A DNA stretch of 57,903 bases from the NCBI RefSeq assembly GCF_000355905.1, contig NZ_APLF01000021.1, forward strand, positions 1 through 57,903, in the 5' to 3' direction. Of the stretch, positions 32,741 to 40,816 are shown piece after piece. The notes beneath the pieces were generated by a model. It had not been told where the DNA came from, did no database searches, and was given only the letters and a program-made list of their open reading frames with translations. This DNA is from Psychroflexus gondwanensis ACAM 44 (lineage in GTDB: Bacteria; Bacteroidota; Bacteroidia; Flavobacteriales; Flavobacteriaceae). The translations under genes were made by a program, and so were the position numbers. The stretch's first letter is position 1; every line of letters begins with the position of its first letter.

Positions 32741-34529
32741 TCTCTGCTAATTCTGTTTGAGGTAAATACTGATTAATTACTTTTTGTATCTTTTCAAGAT
32801 ACGATGTCCTATCATTTTCATTCCAAACTTCTATATCTTTTACATTAGCAGAATAATATTTCATAAAAACATTTTTAGTGCAAATTGGAATAAAAGTTCC
32901 TTCAATTTCTCTTTCAATTATTTTTTTTCTTTTTACTTTGAAAGAATCGTTTTTGTAAGAGCGATTTGTTCCACTGTCTAACAAACAAAGGTTTCGTATG
33001 CTGTTGTCTTCTTCTCCCAACACATAATCAATAATGTCGTCAAATTCATTTTCGTCAATTTGGTTACCCGATTTTATTATTTGTCCAATTTGATTATTTA
33101 TATTTTTGTCATGATGATTGTATGTTTTGATGAAGTTATTATTCAGCCAATCAATTTGATTTTCCTTTTTAACTTTAACTTCTGTTGCAATAGCGTGGAT
33201 ATGTTCAACATCCCAAGATTCTTTTTTGTATCGGTCAAAAGGAAAGCGATTAGTTTCGTTTTCGTTGTTGAGTATTGTTTGTATGTTGTGAAGCAGTAAA
33301 ATTTCACGAACATTTTTTCCGTTGTATTCTACTTCTTCCAAATTCGTATTTTTAAATTTGGATTCCATTTCTTGTTTTAGCCAATTTGCAAATTCTGTTT
33401 TGGACTTTTCTTCTTTCCCTTTGAGAATGTTTTTGATGTTAGTTCCTATTGCAATCAAATAGCCAATTTTGTGATACAATTCTCTGTTATTATACCATTC
33501 TTCAAGTGTTTGCGAATACTTTTTGATTTCCTGCCAATTATCATTTATTTCTTTTTCTGATTTGGCCTTAAATTTTTCATTGAAGAAACGAAATGTGGAA
33601 TACTCATCATTTCCAAATCTTTCTGAAATTGTCTGATGTTCTTTTTTTCTTTCCTCAATTTTTTCTTTGGATTTTATCCTTAGCTTCTTTCGTTCTTCAA
33701 CTTCTACGTCTTCTGCCTGAGCTACTTCATACATTAAATTGAAAATATATTCAATTCTCGTTGCCAAGTTATTTTCATTTTTGTTGATGAAGTACCAAAA
33801 TGAATCATCTTGTGAAGCATATTCAATTCTGTCCCATTCTGAAGCTATTTCTAATTGTTTTAAACGAAGCTTTTCTGTATCTGAATTTGCAAAATTTGAA
33901 CAATTCAAAAACAAAGCCTTTATCAATTCCGCATTCGTTAGCGGAATTTTTCCGCTGTTTATTCTTGTGAAAATGTCAATGGAATCTTCGCCTTTTGAGG
34001 TTTCATACCAAATAACTTTTGTAGAAAAGTTGAATTTTGATTCAAATGTATTTACATCAAATTGTTCTCCTCTATTTTTGAACCAATCGCAAATTATTTT
34101 ATACGCAGAAGAAATAAAATGATAGTCAATGTTTTGGTCATTTATAGTTTCCCCGTTCAATTCTTTTTGTAAATATTCTGCTGAATTTTCTCTCGTTTCG
34201 TATTTTAAGCTAAATAATTTTTTTTGGCGATTTTCAATATAACCCTGATTTAAGTAGTGCAAAATTAAGAATGCTGTTGTAAGGCGTTGTTGTCCGTCAA
34301 TTACATCCCATTCGTTTTCATTTTTTTGTTTTACTACAATTGGTTGTAAACAATACCAAGTTTTTTCATTTGAATTTGGAATTTCTTTTGGCGAAAATAC
34401 ATTAATGTCATTCAATAAGTCTGTTACTTGTGTTTCTGTCCAACGATAACCTCTTTGATATGATGGTATAAAGAAATTAGATTTTAGTAAATCGTTGATT
34501 GATTTAATTGATATATTATTATTGTCCAT
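32730..34529 (-). CDS. DUF262-DUF1524 (GmrSD-like) nuclease protein
   Basis: 599 residues, ATG 34527-34529. DUF262 at the start: FFIPSYQRGYRWTETQV, then WDVIDGQQRLTTAFLILHYL and IDIFTRINSGKIPLTNAEL. C-terminal DUF1524 HNH-type nuclease: WDVEHIHAIATEV near residue 435, with the catalytic His, and IRNLCLLDSGTNRSYKND near 510, the second half of the His-Me finger. Both NTP-binding and nuclease parts are present, so this protein alone resembles a fused GmrSD/BrxU-type type IV restriction enzyme. The overlap with the next gene shows translational coupling. The gene starts 92 bases after the proposed cassette start. Confidence 0.85.
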   Translation of the reverse strand: MDNNNISIKSINDLLKSNFFIPSYQRGYRWTETQVTDLLNDINVFSPKEIPNSNEKTWYCLQPIVVKQKNENEWDVIDGQQRLTTAFLILHYLNQGYIENRQKKLFSLKYETRENSAEYLQKELNGETINDQNIDYHFISSAYKIICDWFKNRGEQFDVNTFESKFNFSTKVIWYETSKGEDSIDIFTRINSGKIPLTNAELIKALFLNCSNFANSDTEKLRLKQLEIASEWDRIEYASQDDSFWYFINKNENNLATRIEYIFNLMYEVAQAEDVEVEERKKLRIKSKEKIEERKKEHQTISERFGNDEYSTFRFFNEKFKAKSEKEINDNWQEIKKYSQTLEEWYNNRELYHKIGYLIAIGTNIKNILKGKEEKSKTEFANWLKQEMESKFKNTNLEEVEYNGKNVREILLLHNIQTILNNENETNRFPFDRYKKESWDVEHIHAIATEVKVKKENQIDWLNNNFIKTYNHHDKNINNQIGQIIKSGNQIDENEFDDIIDYVLGEEDNSIRNLCLLDSGTNRSYKNDSFKVKRKKIIEREIEGTFIPICTKNVFMKYYSANVKDIEVWNENDRTSYLEKIQKVINQYLPQTELAENEQ

Positions 34530-34613
34530 TTTCTATATTTCGGGTGGTGGGTGATCTTGGCTTTTTGTCTGTTTTACTGTCTGTTTAAGTTTGCACGGTC
34601 GTTCATTGGGGTT

Positions 34614-34622
34614 GCCTATAAC
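34614..34622 (-). other. Proposed cassette start of the DUF262 pair
   Basis: On the minus strand G|TTATAGGC. The eight bases are the reverse complement of GCCTATAA in the attC-like site at 30446-30438. Treated as the left recombination boundary of a unit of about 4.3 kb. Confidence 0.4.
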
Positions 34623-34634
34623 ATCCATATAGAC

Positions 34635-34857
34635 CCTATTCAAATCTTCAGGATAAGATATATATTAAACATAATGTTTTTATTTTCAACTAAACTAACA
34701 CTTTTGTGTATTTTATCCAAGGAACTTTTAATTAACCGCTAAAAATGCTGCATTCAGGATTATAACCTAACGAAGGTCTGCAAATACTACTCATTGATCT
34801 TTTTACTTATAAGGGATACATAGGTTTTTGTCATCTTCATATCCGTCGTTATTTTCA
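34635..34857 (+). repeat. 223-bp direct repeat, copy 1
   Basis: Matches 35908-36130 at a constant offset of 1273 with roughly 80-85 percent identity; the first 110 bases are almost identical. It lies directly downstream of the secreted-protein gene. Confidence 0.8.
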
Positions 34858-34863
34858 TGGATA

Positions 34864-35583
34864 CTATTCATCGAAAAAATACTCATGAATTTCTATTAAA
34901 TCTCCTCGACCAATTTGAATTAAATTCATAGTTTCTTTTAAATATATTCCAAATGACCTTTCATTATAAATGAATTTCATGTCAGGAGAATAATCAGTTA
35001 CCAAGTACATATCTCCTTCAATTTTGTAAAAGTCAATGTCCTTCCCTTTTTTCGCTCTGATACCTCTATTGACTACTTTTCCCTCCTTAAGTGCTTCTCT
35101 AATAATTTCTTCATTTTTTTCGCCAGATGCAACTTTTGAATAGGAAGTCATCATATTCATCCATTCGTCACCATCAATTAAAATCCATATGACTTTATCG
35201 AAATTGATCCCATATTCATTAATCCAGCCAAAACTAGTAAAGCCAAATAAAACATATTTTTTACCTAATTCTGGATTATTATCGACTATATCAAATTCTT
35301 GTATTTTAAAACTAATTACAGACGTCGCAGATATATCTTTAAGTTTTTTTCCATCGAAATCCAATGTTTTTAGAGAAAATCTATTTTGATTAGGATAATT
35401 AGTCAAAAACCATTCGGTAGCAGTGAGTTCGGCTTGTTCTTTCATTTGCTGTACTGCAGCAATTCCAGAGCCAATTGCTAGTAGACCTCCGGCGGCGGCT
35501 ATAATAGCACCGTCATCTTGAGCCTTTGAATTTTGGGGGACTAGAAAAATAATTGTAATAAATAAAATAATTAATTGTTTCAT
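34864..35583 (-). CDS. Secreted hypothetical protein
   Basis: 239 residues, ATG 35581-35583. A signal peptide covers residues 1-21 (MKQLIILFITIIFLV, cleavage near NSKAQ/DDG). A glycine-rich, weakly hydrophobic helix follows (AIIAAAGGLLAIGSGIAAV), which might insert in a membrane. The rest is beta-rich with TEWFLTNYPNQNRFSLKTLDF and FGFTSFGWINEYGINFD. I do not recognise a named family, though similar exported proteins occur in Bacteroidota. It probably acts in the periplasm or at the cell surface. It is bracketed by 223-bp direct repeats and so may have moved or been duplicated as a unit. Confidence 0.65.
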   Translation of the reverse strand: MKQLIILFITIIFLVPQNSKAQDDGAIIAAAGGLLAIGSGIAAVQQMKEQAELTATEWFLTNYPNQNRFSLKTLDFDGKKLKDISATSVISFKIQEFDIVDNNPELGKKYVLFGFTSFGWINEYGINFDKVIWILIDGDEWMNMMTSYSKVASGEKNEEIIREALKEGKVVNRGIRAKKGKDIDFYKIEGDMYLVTDYSPDMKFIYNERSFGIYLKETMNLIQIGRGDLIEIHEYFFDE

Positions 35584-35907
35584 TGTTTTTGTTTTTGTTT
35601 TTGATTAGTTAAAATTACCTGTAAAGTGCTTGTGTATATAACCAAGAGTATAAAAGGATCCATCACTATAATTCGGAGTTAAATGTTTATTTTTTTTCAA
35701 TAAGCCTCCCAATGGTCGGGATAAAAATTTGGTGTTCTTGCAAAAGTGCCTTTGCCATTTAGTTTAACATACACTTACCCTATTTTTTATACATCTTAAG
35801 TTTGATTTCTAATAAAATATTTAGTTTTAGTTATTAATTTTAATTTATCTGATTTGATAATGTTTTATACTGTTGATAGTTTAGTTCAAATTAAGGCTAG
35901 CATTAGT
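35584..35907. other. Intergenic, no gene seen
   Basis: 324 bases upstream of the secreted-protein gene; should contain its promoter. Only a 23-codon minus-strand frame (ATG near 35762) which I do not support as a gene. Confidence 0.45.
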
Positions 35908-36130
35908 CCTATTCAAATCTTCAGGATAAGATATATATTAAACATAATGTTTTTATTTTCAACTAAACTAACACTTTTGTATACTTTATCCAAGGGACTT
36001 TTAATTAAACAATCAAAATAGTGCATCCAAGATTCTAACTCAACGAATGTATACCAACACTACTCGCTTATCTTTTTCCTTGTAAGGTAAACGCAGGTTT
36101 TCGTCATCTTCGTATCTGTAATTATTTTTA
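35908..36130 (+). repeat. 223-bp direct repeat, copy 2
   Basis: Second copy of 34635-34857, in the same orientation, 325 bases upstream of the start of the secreted-protein gene. Confidence 0.8.
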
Positions 36131-36596
36131 ACAATAACTACTTGAATAAAGGTCTTCCCCTATTTGGAAAACAGTTTAAAACAATTTCAAAAGGAGATGA
36201 AATCTTTGGAATACGACCTATTAGTATTAGTCAAACAAGAGCATCAATAGGTTTTAATGCACCTAAAAACGATATTAGAGATTGGGAATAAAGCAGCTGT
36301 AATGTTGGTTATCTTGACAGATAGCTTTAATCGTTTTACAAGTGGAAGTAGTTTAAATGGACGTAGCACCATCAATAAAATAGGAAATTAAAAACTGAGT
36401 AACAGATTATCCATGTGTATTTTTAACGCCTGTAAACACCGTAAGGCCTGTAGAGAGCTCTGCAAGCGTATTGTGAACAAAGGCAAGACATGAAGGCAAG
36501 ACTTAAACGCCGTAGCTAATAAGCTACTCTAACACTGTTTTGCATTGGCAAAATCAAGTCTATCAAATGATGAAACATATATTTCGGTTCTTGGGG
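36131..36596. other. Decayed coding remnants, no intact gene
   Basis: A plus-strand open stretch without start reads LPLFGKQFKTISKGDEIFGI and then ISISQTRASIGFNAPKNDI, ending at a TAA near 36291. It looks like a real protein fragment but I do not recognise it. A 29-codon frame follows at about 36311. Nothing else is supported. Confidence 0.35.
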
Positions 36597-37009
36597 TTAA
36601 ATAATTGAATGACAACCAAAAAAAACTTGCAGATCAAGTTTATAAACCCAAAAGCTGTAGTCTTCCAAAAAACTAGCGATCTTCTTTTCAGATTTATGTC
36701 CAATTAATTTCTCTACGATCACAGGTCCGAAATAACGGCCTATCCATCACCCAATTGAGGAAGCGGTAAAGATGGAGATAAAGACAATTATACTACCTTA
36801 TATTGGGCAGTAGACTAAAATTGAAACCACCATTAATGCTACAGAGGGTATGATAATCAAGAACATTTGAGCTACCATAAATAATACAAGCATCAACGGT
36901 CCAAACCATCCAAAATCTCCTACCCATTTTCTTATTTTGTCATTTGCTCATTTAATGCCGCTATGAGCTTGTCCGAAAGTCTGTTAGTTTTCATAAGAAA
37001 TTTATTCAT
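36597..37009 (-). pseudogene. TVP38/DedA-family membrane protein relic
   Basis: From ATG 37007-37009 the frame reads MNKFLMKTNRLSDKL and stops after 27 codons or so. A shift to the next frame gives IRKWVGDFGWFGPLMLVLF, PSVALMVVSILVY, a stop, then GSIIVFISIFTASSIG, a stop, and WIGRYFGPVIVEKLIG, EKKIASFLEDYSFWV. This order (W-G-GP hydrophobic, then G-W-GR-FG) is that of TVP38/TMEM64 (SNARE-associated) proteins. One frameshift and at least two stops make it non-functional. Family assignment is by recalled pattern. Confidence 0.55.
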
Positions 37010-37263
37010 TTCAATAATTTGATTTTTCTAAAAAATGGTTATACCAATTCATAACAATCCTTTTAAAATTTTAATATTGATTTCTGGTTTCTTTTCATTC
37101 ATCATTTACATCATCGTTGTTTTCATTTCCTTTTTCATTATTTTTTTATGGATTTTATCCATCAGCATTATACGACCCTTTTCACACTCTGTGATTATAT
37201 CGAGCATTTTGGATTGCATCTTTTACGTCATTTTAAGATTTTTTTTTTATCATTTTTACTATT

Positions 37264-37431
37264 CTAAAATAGGTCGGCAGAAGTTATAATGAATACTAAG
37301 AAGGAAACAACTATTACAATTAGAATAATATAGAAACCAACTTTTGTCAATTTATTTTTTTGAAACAGATAGTTTCGTTTTTTATCCTTCTCCTCTTTTA
37401 CAAATTCTAAATCCTCTTTTCCTTCTTTCAT
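37264..37431 (-). CDS. Small membrane protein, 55 residues
   Basis: ATG 37429-37431, stop TAG at 37264. A charged N-terminal half (KEGKEDLEFVKEEKDKKRN) is followed by a single span (VGFYIILIVIVVSFLVFIIT) and a short tail SADLF. The charge pattern suggests the N-terminus stays in the cytoplasm. It lies 193 bases downstream of the PycTM-like gene, on the same strand, so it could be the last gene of that operon or independent. Frame and composition look natural, but no homologue is recognised. Confidence 0.5.
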   Translation of the reverse strand: MKEGKEDLEFVKEEKDKKRNYLFQKNKLTKVGFYIILIVIVVSFLVFIITSADLF

Positions 37432-37624
37432 TAGTTCTTGTTTTTGATTAATATAATTTGACTTTCTTTAAAAAATGTCCTTATCTATCTGTATTTTTTC
37501 AAAATAAAATAGTTTGTATAATAATATGCCAAGCTAAAAATTATCCGAAAATGTTGAAAATCCTAATCTAGTTTCATATTGAAAAAATCGTGGTACATCT
37601 AGTCTATTCTTTTTTTGGAGAGTT

Positions 37625-38185
37625 TCAGATCACTAAGAGAATACTATAATAAACCGCTGTTATAAAAAGTAATGCCAAGCCTACTGCCAAAAAAAGAATA
37701 GACTTTTTTACATTTTTAAATTTCCACGCGGCGATGGTAGAAATAATATAGATCTGCTCCCCCAATTGCTCAAAAAGATCTTCCTCGTTCTGACTAATCT
37801 CATAAAAGGTATTTGAGAACTGTTTTACATCGCCAAACTTGCTTATAACATCCCCAAAGAAAAATACATTTTTACTGTAATTTCCTTCGATTTTCGGAAT
37901 AAAGCAGCGTATGCTGAAAAATATTGATAGCGCAGTTACCAAAAACCAAAGACCTATAAATATATATAGCGGAATATCATTTGAAACCGTAGCTAACAAT
38001 TTGTCAATACTTTGAAAGATAAAATTCAGCAAAATTCCATAAAACGAAAGGATAAGTCCAGCTTTCAATTCGGAAGCTTTTATTAAACTTGCAACGTAGT
38101 TTATACTCCCCCAATAGTGGTCTACTAAATCGTCAGTATGTTTGTTCTTGATTGGAGAGTTTGGTTGTTTTTCTTGTTGTTCCAT
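37625..38185 (-). CDS. PycTM-like (Pycsar effector, DUF5706) membrane protein
   Basis: 186 residues, ATG 38183-38185. Layout of the Pycsar transmembrane effector: a short soluble start, a first helix beginning ASELKAGLILSFYGILLNFI near residues 37-56 (the family's A-D-K-A start of TM1), a second span YIFIGLWFLVTALSIFFSI at 72-98, a soluble helical middle with YSKNVFFFGDVISKFGDV, LGEQIYIISTIAAWKFKNV, and a third span SILFLAVGLALLFITAVYY. In Pycsar, such proteins open or damage the membrane when cyclic CMP or UMP is made by the partner cyclase. Here it lies 73 bases after a class III cyclase gene. Assignment is by recalled family pattern. Confidence 0.65.
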   Translation of the reverse strand: MEQQEKQPNSPIKNKHTDDLVDHYWGSINYVASLIKASELKAGLILSFYGILLNFIFQSIDKLLATVSNDIPLYIFIGLWFLVTALSIFFSIRCFIPKIEGNYSKNVFFFGDVISKFGDVKQFSNTFYEISQNEEDLFEQLGEQIYIISTIAAWKFKNVKKSILFLAVGLALLFITAVYYSILLVI

Positions 38186-38258
38186 AAGATTGTTCTTTTA
38201 CCCTGAAATGGTTCGTTATAATTTTGATTTAGCCGATGTCCTTTATTCAGTGTTCCAT

Positions 38259-39299
38259 TTATTCCAAGACTTCATAGACTGTTAAAGGTTCGGCTTTGTT
38301 TTTTACCTTTATGCTGTCAAGTTTTTTACATTTGAAGGCTTCTTTTACCGTATTATAGCAGCTTTCGCCAATGATTATTTGATTTGGTTTTGCTTCATCC
38401 TGCAAGCGGGCAGCTGTATTTACAGTGTCTCCGATTACGGTATAATCCAGTCGTTTCAAATTTGCAGAGCCAATGTTTCCGGAAATCATTTCACCGCTTT
38501 TAATGCCGATGGAAACTTTTGGTTCAAAATCTGATAAACCTTCAATTTTTGCAATGCTGTTAATTTTGTTCCGAACGGCAAGTGCCGCATCAATGGCTCT
38601 ATCCAAGTGATAATCGCCCCGAAAAACTGCCATGACCGCATCGCCAATAAATTTATCTATGAAGCCCTGCTGTTCCATTATTTCTTGTACCATAACATCA
38701 AAATAAGTATTTATCATACTTACAACAGTATCGGCTGGAGTGGTCTCGCTGATTTTTGTAAACCCGCAAAGATCTATAAACATAACTGTCGCCTCAATGG
38801 TTTCGTTTGCCATAATGGTGGTTTCATATTCTCGGCTTCCCATAAAATTCAATACGTTTTCGTCCACGTACATTTTTAAAATATTATTTTCTTTAATAGC
38901 TTGTAATGTTTGTTTTATTTGGTTGCTGTGCTTTATCGTTTTTTCAACGGTAATGATGAGATCTTCAAAATTTATTGGTTTTGTAATAAAGTCAAATGCG
39001 CCACGGTTCATTGCCGTTCTAATATTTTCCATATCACCATAGGCCGAAACGATAACAGATTTCAGCAGTGGCTTCAGCTCGCTCAGTTTGGTCAAGAGTG
39101 TAAGCCCGTCCATTTCAGGCATATTGATGTCGCTCAAAACGATGTCCACTTCAGGTTCCATCTTAAGTTTTTCCAGAGCATCCACGCCGTTAATGGCGAA
39201 AAAGAATTCATACTCCTTTTCGCGTATCTGCTTTCGGAATTTCTGTTTTATGAGCGTTTCCAAATCAGCTTCGTCGTCAACTACAAGTATCTTTGCCAT
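38259..39299 (-). CDS. Response regulator with class III nucleotidyl cyclase output
   Basis: 346 residues from ATG 39297-39299 ([13 protein letters not shown]); a longer frame from 39341 overlaps the upstream gene. Receiver domain 1-120 with D8/D9 pocket, phosphoacceptor D57 in [11 protein letters not shown], and FITKP. A linker helix leads to the cyclase at 165-345. Metal aspartates are D176 (MFIDLCGFT) and D220 ([11 protein letters not shown]). The transition-state pair is intact (N294 and R298 in [12 protein letters not shown]). K216 and D285 at the base-selecting sites suggest ATP as substrate, hence cAMP, rather than a pyrimidine nucleotide. Phosphorylation by the neighbouring kinases likely drives it. 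It ends 73 bases before the PycTM-like gene. Confidence 0.9.
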   Translation of the reverse strand: MAKILVVDDEADLETLIKQKFRKQIREKEYEFFFAINGVDALEKLKMEPEVDIVLSDINMPEMDGLTLLTKLSELKPLLKSVIVSAYGDMENIRTAMNRGAFDFITKPINFEDLIITVEKTIKHSNQIKQTLQAIKENNILKMYVDENVLNFMGSREYETTIMANETIEATVMFIDLCGFTKISETTPADTVVSMINTYFDVMVQEIMEQQGFIDKFIGDAVMAVFRGDYHLDRAIDAALAVRNKINSIAKIEGLSDFEPKVSIGIKSGEMISGNIGSANLKRLDYTVIGDTVNTAARLQDEAKPNQIIIGESCYNTVKEAFKCKKLDSIKVKNKAEPLTVYEVLE

Positions 39300-39337
39300 A
39301 ATATTTAATTTTATGCTGTCTTTATAATTAAGGCGCA

Positions 39338-39709
39338 TCATCTTTGCAATAATTTCTCTTTCAGTACTTTAAAATCCACAGGTTTGGTCAAAAAATCATC
39401 TGCGCCCAGCCTTTTTGCGGTGTTGAAATTTTCATCGTCGCCATAAGCGGTTATCATCATTACAGTTGGCGGCGGTTTACGGAATTCTTGTTTGATGTGT
39501 TTCAACAGGTCTAAACCGCTCATTCCGGGCATATTGATGTCTGATAGAATCAATACAGCCTCTTTTAAATTTTGATTTAGATAGGTCAACGCTTCTTCGC
39601 CAGAAAATGCAAAGTCAAAATCCATTGCACCTGTTTTTATTTCCTTTCGGAAACGTTGCAGGAAAAGGGTTTTTACGTCTTGTTCGTCATCTACTACTAA
39701 AATTTTCAT
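39338..39709 (-). CDS. Single-domain response regulator receiver
   Basis: 123 residues, ATG 39707-39709, seven bases after the kinase stop. CheY-like: [12 protein letters not shown] with the acidic pocket, phosphoacceptor D57 in [13 protein letters not shown], switch Thr in MMITAYGDD, and FLTKPVDF with the conserved Lys. No output domain. It is closely similar to the receiver of the cyclase next door (SDINMP in the same place), so it may be a phosphate sink, a relay intermediate or a competitor between kinases and cyclase. Role is inference; family is certain. Confidence 0.92.
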   Translation of the reverse strand: MKILVVDDEQDVKTLFLQRFRKEIKTGAMDFDFAFSGEEALTYLNQNLKEAVLILSDINMPGMSGLDLLKHIKQEFRKPPPTVMMITAYGDDENFNTAKRLGADDFLTKPVDFKVLKEKLLQR

Positions 39710-39716
39710 GCTATCG

Positions 39717-40787
39717 TTATTTTGGTATTATTATAGTGAAGGTTGTGCCTTCGCCTTCTTTTGTTTTAACTTTCAATTCACCCCCATGACCTTTTGTAAC
39801 AATATCATAACTCATACTCAAGCCCAGTCCGGTTCCTTCTCCAGTAGGTTTAGTTGTGAAAAAGGGTTGGAATATCTTTTGTACTATTTCTTTAGGCATT
39901 CCATTACCGTTGTCTTTTACAATTATCTGGATGGTATCACCCTCCTTTTTAGTGATGACTGATACCGTAGGTGCATACTCCTTGTTCGCTTTCGCACCTC
40001 GACTGCGCTCAGCATGAACTCCAGCGGTCTTCTGCTCATTCATCGCATAAAACGCATTTGTTATCAAATTCAAGATCACACGTCCTAGATCCTGTGGTAT
40101 CACGTTTACCAATCCGAGGTTTTCATCAAAATCTGTTTCTAAGATAGCATTGAAAGATTTGTCCTTTGCCCGCAACCCATGATAAGCCAGACGCAAATAT
40201 TCATCTGCCAGTTTATTGATCTCAGTCGGTTCTTTGATGCCAGTACTGGTTCGGCTATGTTGCAGCATGCCTTTAACAATGGCATCGGCGCGTTTGCCAT
40301 GGTGGTTGATTTTATCGAGGTTTTGCTTGATGTCTTTTGCGATGAATTTCACCTCATCCATATCTCCTTTTTCAATCTCGATATTCATTTCATCAATCAA
40401 CTCATTACTGACCTCTGAAAAATTATTGACAAAGTTTAGCGGGTTTTGAATCTCATGGGCAATGCCAGCAGTAAGTTCTCCTAGGCTCGCCATTTTTTCA
40501 GATTGTATGAGTTGTGATTGTGTGGCTTTTAAGTCTTCTAAGGTTTTGCTTAGCGCCTCGTGGGACTCCTGGATATCCTTGCGCTTTAACTCTAATTCTT
40601 CAATGGTTTCTTCCAGTAAAATGGCAGTGGTTCGCTTCACTTTTTCAGTGCGCTCCAACTTAAATTCTGAAACCACCAAGGCTTTATCTGCTGCATTCAC
40701 TACTTTAATTAAGTCCGTTTTTTCTTCCTCAGAAATATGCTCCGATGCAAGAATGTAGTCAAGTATTATTTTATGGTTACCGTTCAT
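39717..40787 (-). CDS. Soluble sensor histidine kinase (kinase 1 of 6)
   Basis: 356 residues from ATG 40785-40787 (MNGNHKIILD); the longer frame to 40841 would run into the FIST gene. Residues 1-95 are a coiled coil without a recognised sensor domain (DLIKVVNAADKALV, LLEETIEELELKRK). H-box [12 protein letters not shown] with H111, N-box [13 protein letters not shown]1 DNGNGMP, F-box [13 protein letters not shown] and G2 TGLGLS are all present. There is no membrane span. The FIST protein encoded just upstream probably supplies the sensing. Between N- and G1-boxes it holds an extra stretch [13 protein letters not shown] encoded by a REP-like element (39987-40027). Confidence 0.92.
   Translation of the reverse strand: MNGNHKIILDYILASEHISEEEKTDLIKVVNAADKALVVSEFKLERTEKVKRTTAILLEETIEELELKRKDIQESHEALSKTLEDLKATQSQLIQSEKMASLGELTAGIAHEIQNPLNFVNNFSEVSNELIDEMNIEIEKGDMDEVKFIAKDIKQNLDKINHHGKRADAIVKGMLQHSRTSTGIKEPTEINKLADEYLRLAYHGLRAKDKSFNAILETDFDENLGLVNVIPQDLGRVILNLITNAFYAMNEQKTAGVHAERSRGAKANKEYAPTVSVITKKEGDTIQIIVKDNGNGMPKEIVQKIFQPFFTTKPTGEGTGLGLSMSYDIVTKGHGGELKVKTKEGEGTTFTIIIPK
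39987..40027. repeat. REP-like element inside kinase 1
   Basis: 41 bases starting CGCTTTCGCACCTCGACTGC; same element at 43413-43453 and 45937-45977. CTCGACTGCGCTCAGCATGA resembles common flavobacterial intergenic repeats. It is read in frame as part of the kinase. Confidence 0.6.
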
Positions 40788-40816
40788 TATAGTGTTTATA
40801 TGTACCTGTAATATAT

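Noticed and set aside
37035-37289. Plus-strand 84-codon hydrophobic frame
   Set aside because: It lies antisense to the 55-residue membrane gene and the TVP38 relic region, has low-complexity Ile/Phe composition expected from AT-rich DNA, and lacks a good start context.
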